DNA of 17,166 nucleotides from 73-13 sp035556395 (GTDB lineage: Bacteria; Actinomycetota; Actinomycetes; Actinomycetales; Microbacteriaceae), in contig DATMFB010000045.1 in the NCBI GenBank assembly GCA_035556395.1, positions 1 to 17,166 on the forward strand. The letters run 5' to 3'. Position numbers and translations under genes: made by a program. This document shows, piece by piece, positions 13,436 through 17,166 of the stretch (its first letter is position 1; each line of letters opens with the position of its first letter). The notes below the pieces were generated by a model. It saw only the letters and a list, made by a program, of their open reading frames with translations, was not told the origin of the DNA and did not search any database.

Positions 13436-14845
13436 ATGCGCCCGAACCTCCCCGCTTCTTCCGTCGCGACCGCGATCGAGGCGGCCGTGCGAGGGGGACT
13501 GCCCGCCACGATCGCCGATCTGTCGCGACTCGTGCGCATCCCGTCGGTCTCCTGGGACGGCTTCGATCCGGCGCACGTCGAGGCGAGCGCGAACGCCGTG
13601 GCCGAGCTCTTGCGCGATCTGGACGTCTTCGAGACGGTCACGGTCGAACGCGCCGCGAAGCCGGACGGGACGCTCGGGCAGCCGGCGGTCCTCGCGAGGC
13701 GGGCCGCCAGGAACGGCGCGAGGACGGTGCTGCTCTACGCGCACCACGACGTCCAGCCGCCCGGCGACGACGAGGACTGGGAGACGTCGCCGTACGATCC
13801 CGTGCTGAAGCCGACCGAGCACGGCGAGCGCCTGTTCGGTCGCGGCACCGCCGACGACAAGGCCGGCGTCATGGCCCACGTCGCCGCGATCCGTGCGCTG
13901 ACCGAGGCGGTCGGGGAGCTCGACCTCGGGCTCGCCGTCTTCATCGAGGGCGAGGAGGAGTTCGGCTCGCCCTCGTTCAAGGACTTCATCGTGCGCCACC
14001 GGGACGCCCTCGCGGCGGACGCGATCATCGTCGCGGACTCCGGCAACTGGGATGTCGAGACCCCGGCGATCACCGTCGGCCTGCGCGGCAATGCGACGTT
14101 CGTCGTGACGATCCGCACGCTCGCGCACGCGTCGCACTCGGGCATGTACGGGGGAGCGGTGCCCGACGCGACGCTCGCCGCGATCAAGACGTTCGCGACG
14201 CTCTGGGACGACGACGGCTCGGTCGCCGTCGCCGGCCTTAAGAGCCGCGTCGCCGAGGTGCCCGACTATCCCGAGGCGCAGCTGCGCGCCGAGGCGGGGC
14301 TCCCGGCCGGCGTGCGCGAGCTCGGGCGCGGCCCGGTCCTCGACCGCATCTGGAACCAGCCCTCGATCACCGTGACCGGCATCGACCTGCCGAGCGTGCT
14401 CAACGCGTCGAACACGCTCACGCCCGTCGTCCGGGCCAAGCTCAGCGTCAGGATCGCGCCCGGCCAGCGCGCCGAGGACGCCTTCGCCGCGGTCCAGGCG
14501 CATCTCGAGGCGCACCTGCCGTTCGGCGCGCAGATCTCGTTCGACAAGGTCGACCTCGGCGAGCCCTTCCTCGTCGACACGTCGGCCGACCTCTTCCACC
14601 TTGCGAAGGACGCGCTCACCGCCGGCTGGGGTCGCGAGGTCGTCGAGATGGGCGTCGGCGGATCGATCCCGTTCATCGCCGAGCTCGTCGAGGTGTTCCC
14701 CTCGGCGCAGATCCTCGTGACGGGCGTCGAGGACGCCGATACGCGCGCGCACAGCCCCAACGAGTCGCTGCATCTCGGCGTCTTCCGCAAGGCGATCGTC
14801 TCGGAGGCGCTCTTCCTCGCCGCCATCAACGCCCCGGCGGAGTAA
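13436..14845 (+). CDS. M20-family dipeptidase (zinc metallopeptidase)
   Basis: This is a cytoplasmic dizinc aminoacyl-peptidase of the M20 family, dipeptidase (PepV/CNDP-like) type; the substrate is not known. The 469-residue protein shows the family metal site in order: YAHHDVQPPG (H103, with D105), GRGTADDKAG (bridging D140), IEGEEEFGSP (catalytic and metal-binding Glu within 173-175), ADSGNW (Asp ligand) and RAHSPNES (final His ligand). The dimerisation (lid) domain is inserted after TVGLRGNATF, roughly residues 215-330. There is no signal peptide. The ATG is supported by a -10 element 7 nt upstream. The gene diverges from DUF3043, and its TAA stop forms the start of the erpA -10 box. Confidence 0.92.
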   Translation: MRPNLPASSVATAIEAAVRGGLPATIADLSRLVRIPSVSWDGFDPAHVEASANAVAELLRDLDVFETVTVERAAKPDGTLGQPAVLARRAARNGARTVLLYAHHDVQPPGDDEDWETSPYDPVLKPTEHGERLFGRGTADDKAGVMAHVAAIRALTEAVGELDLGLAVFIEGEEEFGSPSFKDFIVRHRDALAADAIIVADSGNWDVETPAITVGLRGNATFVVTIRTLAHASHSGMYGGAVPDATLAAIKTFATLWDDDGSVAVAGLKSRVAEVPDYPEAQLRAEAGLPAGVRELGRGPVLDRIWNQPSITVTGIDLPSVLNASNTLTPVVRAKLSVRIAPGQRAEDAFAAVQAHLEAHLPFGAQISFDKVDLGEPFLVDTSADLFHLAKDALTAGWGREVVEMGVGGSIPFIAELVEVFPSAQILVTGVEDADTRAHSPNESLHLGVFRKAIVSEALFLAAINAPAE

Positions 14846-14848
14846 ACT
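14843..14848 (+). promoter_or_regulatory. -10 element of erpA (leaderless), overlapping the M20 stop codon
   Basis: TAAACT begins with the TAA stop of the M20 gene (14843-14845); six bases later comes the ATG at 14855. Hexamer and spacing equal those upstream of nrdR. No Shine-Dalgarno is present, so leaderless translation is the natural reading. Confidence 0.62.
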
Positions 14849-14854
14849 GCTGTC

Positions 14855-15226
14855 ATGACCGACGCGATGCTCGCCACCCCGACGACCGACGCCCCTCTGC
14901 ACGGCGTCAAGCTCACTGCGACCGCCGCGGACAAGGTCGCGCGGCTCCTCGAGCAGGAGGGGCGCGACGACCTGCGCCTGCGCCTCGCCGTCCAGCCGGG
15001 CGGTTGCTCCGGCCTCGTCTACCAGCTCTACTTCGACGAGCGCCAGCTCGACGGCGACGTCATCGTCGAGTTCGGTGCGGGCGTCGAGGTCGTCGTCGAC
15101 AAGATGAGCACCCCGTATCTCGAGGGCGCCGTCATCGACTTCGAGGACACGATCCAGAAGCAGGGCTTCACGATCGACAACCCGAACGCGGCCGGGTCCT
15201 GCGCCTGCGGCGACTCGTTCCACTGA
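14855..15226 (+). CDS. erpA: A-type iron-sulfur cluster carrier (ErpA/HesB family)
   Basis: A-type carriers hold Fe-S clusters and hand them to apo-enzymes. The 123-residue protein has the three conserved cysteines of the family: C51 in GGCSGLVYQL and C116 and C118 in SCACGDSFH at the C-terminus. The conserved STPYLEGAVIDFED stretch lies between, and the length is typical. The N-terminal 18 residues (Ala/Thr/Asp-rich) are variable. It is preceded by a leaderless-type promoter and followed after 17 nt by ctaC with its own promoter. A hesB/erpA-like gene near ctaC is a known actinobacterial arrangement (for example Rv2204c near Rv2200c in Mycobacterium tuberculosis). ErpA against IscA naming is not settled by sequence. 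Confidence 0.92.
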   Translation: MTDAMLATPTTDAPLHGVKLTATAADKVARLLEQEGRDDLRLRLAVQPGGCSGLVYQLYFDERQLDGDVIVEFGAGVEVVVDKMSTPYLEGAVIDFEDTIQKQGFTIDNPNAAGSCACGDSFH

Positions 15227-15231
15227 CCCGG

Positions 15232-15237
15232 TAGGGT
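15232..15237 (+). promoter_or_regulatory. -10 element of ctaC (leaderless)
   Basis: TAGGGT is followed by exactly six bases and the GTG at 15244. It is identical in hexamer and spacing to the yggT element 14.7 kb away. No Shine-Dalgarno is present in the 17-nt gap after erpA. Confidence 0.6.
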
Positions 15238-15243
15238 TGAACC

Positions 15244-16137
15244 GTGAGTTCGAATCGCCGTCTGATGAGGTGGGCGGCACTCCCGATCGGCATCGCGGCA
15301 GCGGTTGTCCTCGCGGGGTGCACGCAGCAGGAGCTGCAGGGTTTCCTGCCGGGTGACGGGGTCGACACGACCAACCACACCCCTGGCATCATCGCCATGT
15401 GGACGACGGCCTGGGCCATCCTGCTCATCGTCGGCATCATCACGTGGGCGCTCATCCTCTGGGCGGCGATCGTCTACCGTCGCCGTCGCGGTCAGACCGG
15501 CCTGCCGGTCCAGATGCGGTACAACATGCCGATCGAGATCGCGTACACGATCATTCCGCTCGTCCTCATCATCGGGTTCTTCGCCTTCACGGCGAAGGAG
15601 CAGACGTCGATCGAGCAGGCGCACGACCCCGAGGTCGAGATCCTCGCCTACGGCAAGCAGTGGTCGTGGGACTTCAGCTACCAGGCGAGCCCCGAGGTCT
15701 CCGAGGCGGTGCACGAGCCGGCCGGCATCCAGGCGCAGATCCTCGCGAACGGCCAGATCGACGGCGAGTCGGTCCCGACGCTCTGGCTGCCCGTCGGCAA
15801 GCAGGTCAAGATCAACCTCGGCGCGCGCGACGTCATCCACTCCTTCTGGGTCGTCGACTTCCTCTACAAGAAGGACATGATCCCGGGGCACGACAACGTC
15901 ATGTACTTCGTCCCGACGAAGGTCGGCGAGTACTACGGCAAGTGCGCCGAGCTCTGCGGCGAGTACCACTCGCAGATGCTCTTCAAGGTCAACGTCGTCG
16001 AGCCGGACGTCTTCCAGGCGCACCTCGACGAGCTCGCGGCCGCCGGCTACGTCGGCGAGCTCGGGTCGGACCTCGACCGTAACCAGAACTTCCCGGCGAC
16101 CGGCACCCAGCCGGTGGCCGAGCACGAGGAGAGCTGA
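15244..16137 (+). CDS. ctaC: Cytochrome c oxidase subunit II (lipoprotein)
   Basis: CtaC takes electrons from cytochrome c (in Actinobacteria, from the di-heme cytochrome of the bcc complex) through its CuA centre and passes them to subunit I. The 297-residue protein starts with a lipoprotein signal peptide, with lipobox LAGC at 23-26 and the lipidated cysteine at C26. Two membrane helices follow (about 49-78 and 97-117), then the outer cupredoxin domain. CuA ligands are complete: H199 (VIHSFW), C234, E236, C238, H242 and M245 (CAELCGEYHSQM). The aromatic electron-entry stretch KQWSWDFSY is present. The GTG start is fixed by the leaderless -10 box and by the signal peptide. One base separates it from ctaD, so the two are one operon. 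Confidence 0.97.
   Translation: MSSNRRLMRWAALPIGIAAAVVLAGCTQQELQGFLPGDGVDTTNHTPGIIAMWTTAWAILLIVGIITWALILWAAIVYRRRRGQTGLPVQMRYNMPIEIAYTIIPLVLIIGFFAFTAKEQTSIEQAHDPEVEILAYGKQWSWDFSYQASPEVSEAVHEPAGIQAQILANGQIDGESVPTLWLPVGKQVKINLGARDVIHSFWVVDFLYKKDMIPGHDNVMYFVPTKVGEYYGKCAELCGEYHSQMLFKVNVVEPDVFQAHLDELAAAGYVGELGSDLDRNQNFPATGTQPVAEHEES
16127..16132 (+). promoter_or_regulatory. Shine-Dalgarno site of ctaD
   Basis: AGGAGA inside the 3' end of ctaC lies 6 nt before the ATG at 16139. This operon-internal gene uses a Shine-Dalgarno, unlike the leaderless first gene. Confidence 0.65.
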
Positions 16138-16138
16138 C

Positions 16139-17166
16139 ATGACCGCGACGCTGAACCCGTCGACCGGACTCGTCCCCGGCCGCAAGGTCGAGCGCAAGGG
16201 CAACGTCTTCGTCAAGTGGGTGACGACGACCGACCACAAGATCATCGGCCACCTCTACCTGGTGACCTCGTTCCTGTTCTTCCTGATCGGCGGCGTCATG
16301 GCGCTGATCATCCGCGGCCAGCTCGCGCTGCCCGGCATGGACATCGTGCAGACGGGGGAGCAGTACAACCAGCTCTTCACCATGCACGGCACGATCATGC
16401 TGCTCATGTTCGCGACGCCGCTGTTCGCCGGGTTCGCGAACGCGCTCATGCCGCTGCAGATCGGCGCGCCGGACGTCGCGTTCCCGCGACTCAACGCCTT
16501 CGCCTACTGGCTGTTCCTGTTCGGCTCGCTCATCGCGGTCTCGGGCTTCCTGACCCCGCAGGGCGCCGCCTCCTTCGGCTGGACCGTCTACGTGCCGCTC
16601 TCCGACTCGACCTTCTCGCCGGGTCTCGGCGGGAACCTCTGGGTCTTCGGCCTCGGCCTCTCCGGCTTCGGCACGATCCTCGGCGCGGTCAACTTCATCA
16701 CGACGATCATCACGCTGCGCGCCCCCGGCATGACCATGTGGCGCATGCCGATCTTCACCTGGAACACGCTCGTCACCTCGCTGCTCGTGCTCCTCGCGTT
16801 CCCGGTGCTCGCGGTCGCGGTCCTCGCGCTCGGCGTCGACCGCGTGTTCCACGGACAGATCTACAACGCCGACAACGGCGGGCCCGTGATGTTCCAGCAC
16901 CTGTTCTGGTTCTTCGGGCATCCGGAGGTCTACATCATCGCGCTGCCGTTCTTCGGCATCGTCTCCGAGATCTTCCCCGTCTTCAGCCGGAAGCCGATCT
17001 TCGGCTACAAGTCGCTCGTCTTCGCGACGATCGCGATCGCCGCGCTCTCGGTCACGGTGTGGGCGCACCACATGTACGTGACCGGCGCGGTGCTCCTGCC
17101 GTTCTTCGCCTTCATGACGATGCTGATCGCCATCCCGACCGGTGTGAAGTTCTTCAACTGGATCGG
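16139..17166 (+). CDS. ctaD: Cytochrome c oxidase subunit I (aa3 type), 5' part
   Basis: CtaD is the catalytic subunit of the aa3 terminal oxidase, reducing O2 to water at the heme a3/CuB site and pumping protons. Only the first 342 codons are in the window; the frame is open at the edge. Visible landmarks are the N-terminal TTTDHKIIGHLYL motif and H83 (TMHGT), the first axial ligand of low-spin heme a. Next comes GHPEVYIIALP with CuB ligand H261 and the Y265 that crosslinks to it, and then WAHHMYVTG with CuB ligands H310 and H311. The heme a3 ligand and the second heme a histidine would lie downstream. The GHPEVY tyrosine marks the A-family (aa3) oxidases, not cbb3. It begins one base after ctaC. 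Confidence 0.96.
   Translation, partial: MTATLNPSTGLVPGRKVERKGNVFVKWVTTTDHKIIGHLYLVTSFLFFLIGGVMALIIRGQLALPGMDIVQTGEQYNQLFTMHGTIMLLMFATPLFAGFANALMPLQIGAPDVAFPRLNAFAYWLFLFGSLIAVSGFLTPQGAASFGWTVYVPLSDSTFSPGLGGNLWVFGLGLSGFGTILGAVNFITTIITLRAPGMTMWRMPIFTWNTLVTSLLVLLAFPVLAVAVLALGVDRVFHGQIYNADNGGPVMFQHLFWFFGHPEVYIIALPFFGIVSEIFPVFSRKPIFGYKSLVFATIAIAALSVTVWAHHMYVTGAVLLPFFAFMTMLIAIPTGVKFFNWI

Noticed and set aside
13154..15280. A 708-codon minus-strand open frame across the M20, erpA and DUF3043 genes
   Set aside because: It is compositionally biased, has no motifs, and is fully covered by well-supported genes in other frames.

Overview
The window is a high-GC stretch of an actinobacterial chromosome. 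A hand count of 8401-8460, inside dnaE, gives 45/60 G+C. The sepF-yggT-wag31-lspA-rluD order, a DUF3043 gene, a DUF222/HNH endonuclease and frequent GTG starts with TANNNT -10 boxes point to Actinomycetota. The family Microbacteriaceae is likely, but that is inference; no 16S or other decisive marker is present.

Layout. (1) Positions 1-3341 hold a cell-division and envelope cluster on the + strand: sepF, yggT, wag31/divIVA, lspA and rluD, with lspA and rluD overlapping their upstream neighbours. (2) Positions 3342-6549 are an accessory stretch between rluD and dnaE. It holds a membrane-anchored DUF4230-like protein of clearly lower G+C, a DUF222/HNH endonuclease on the minus strand, what looks like an internally deleted XRE-type repressor gene, and a two-gene set of small unknown proteins (one soluble, one single-pass membrane). 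(3) Positions 6550-12922 carry dnaE, hisD, nrdR and pyrD on the + strand: replication, histidine synthesis, nucleotide-reduction control and pyrimidine synthesis. (4) A DUF3043 membrane protein (minus) converges on pyrD and diverges from an M20 dipeptidase (plus). (5) The erpA-type Fe-S carrier is followed by ctaC and the first 342 codons of ctaD, the subunits II and I of the aa3 cytochrome oxidase; the window ends inside ctaD.

How the genes fit together. SepF and Wag31 organise division and polar growth. LspA processes lipoproteins, and CtaC in this same window has a lipobox it would cleave. PyrD is the quinone-linked class 2 enzyme, so it feeds electrons to the respiratory chain that ctaCD terminates. 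ErpA supplies Fe-S clusters.

The strongest non-gene signal is regulatory. At least seven genes have a TANNNT -10 element ending 6-8 nt before the start codon, the layout of leaderless transcription. In three of them (hisD, nrdR, erpA) the first three bases of the -10 are the stop codon of the preceding gene. A second such signal is the 20-bp gap between DUF3043 and the M20 gene, where the -10 elements for the two strands overlap in one near-palindrome. No tRNA, rRNA, CRISPR array, transposase or att-like repeat was recognised.
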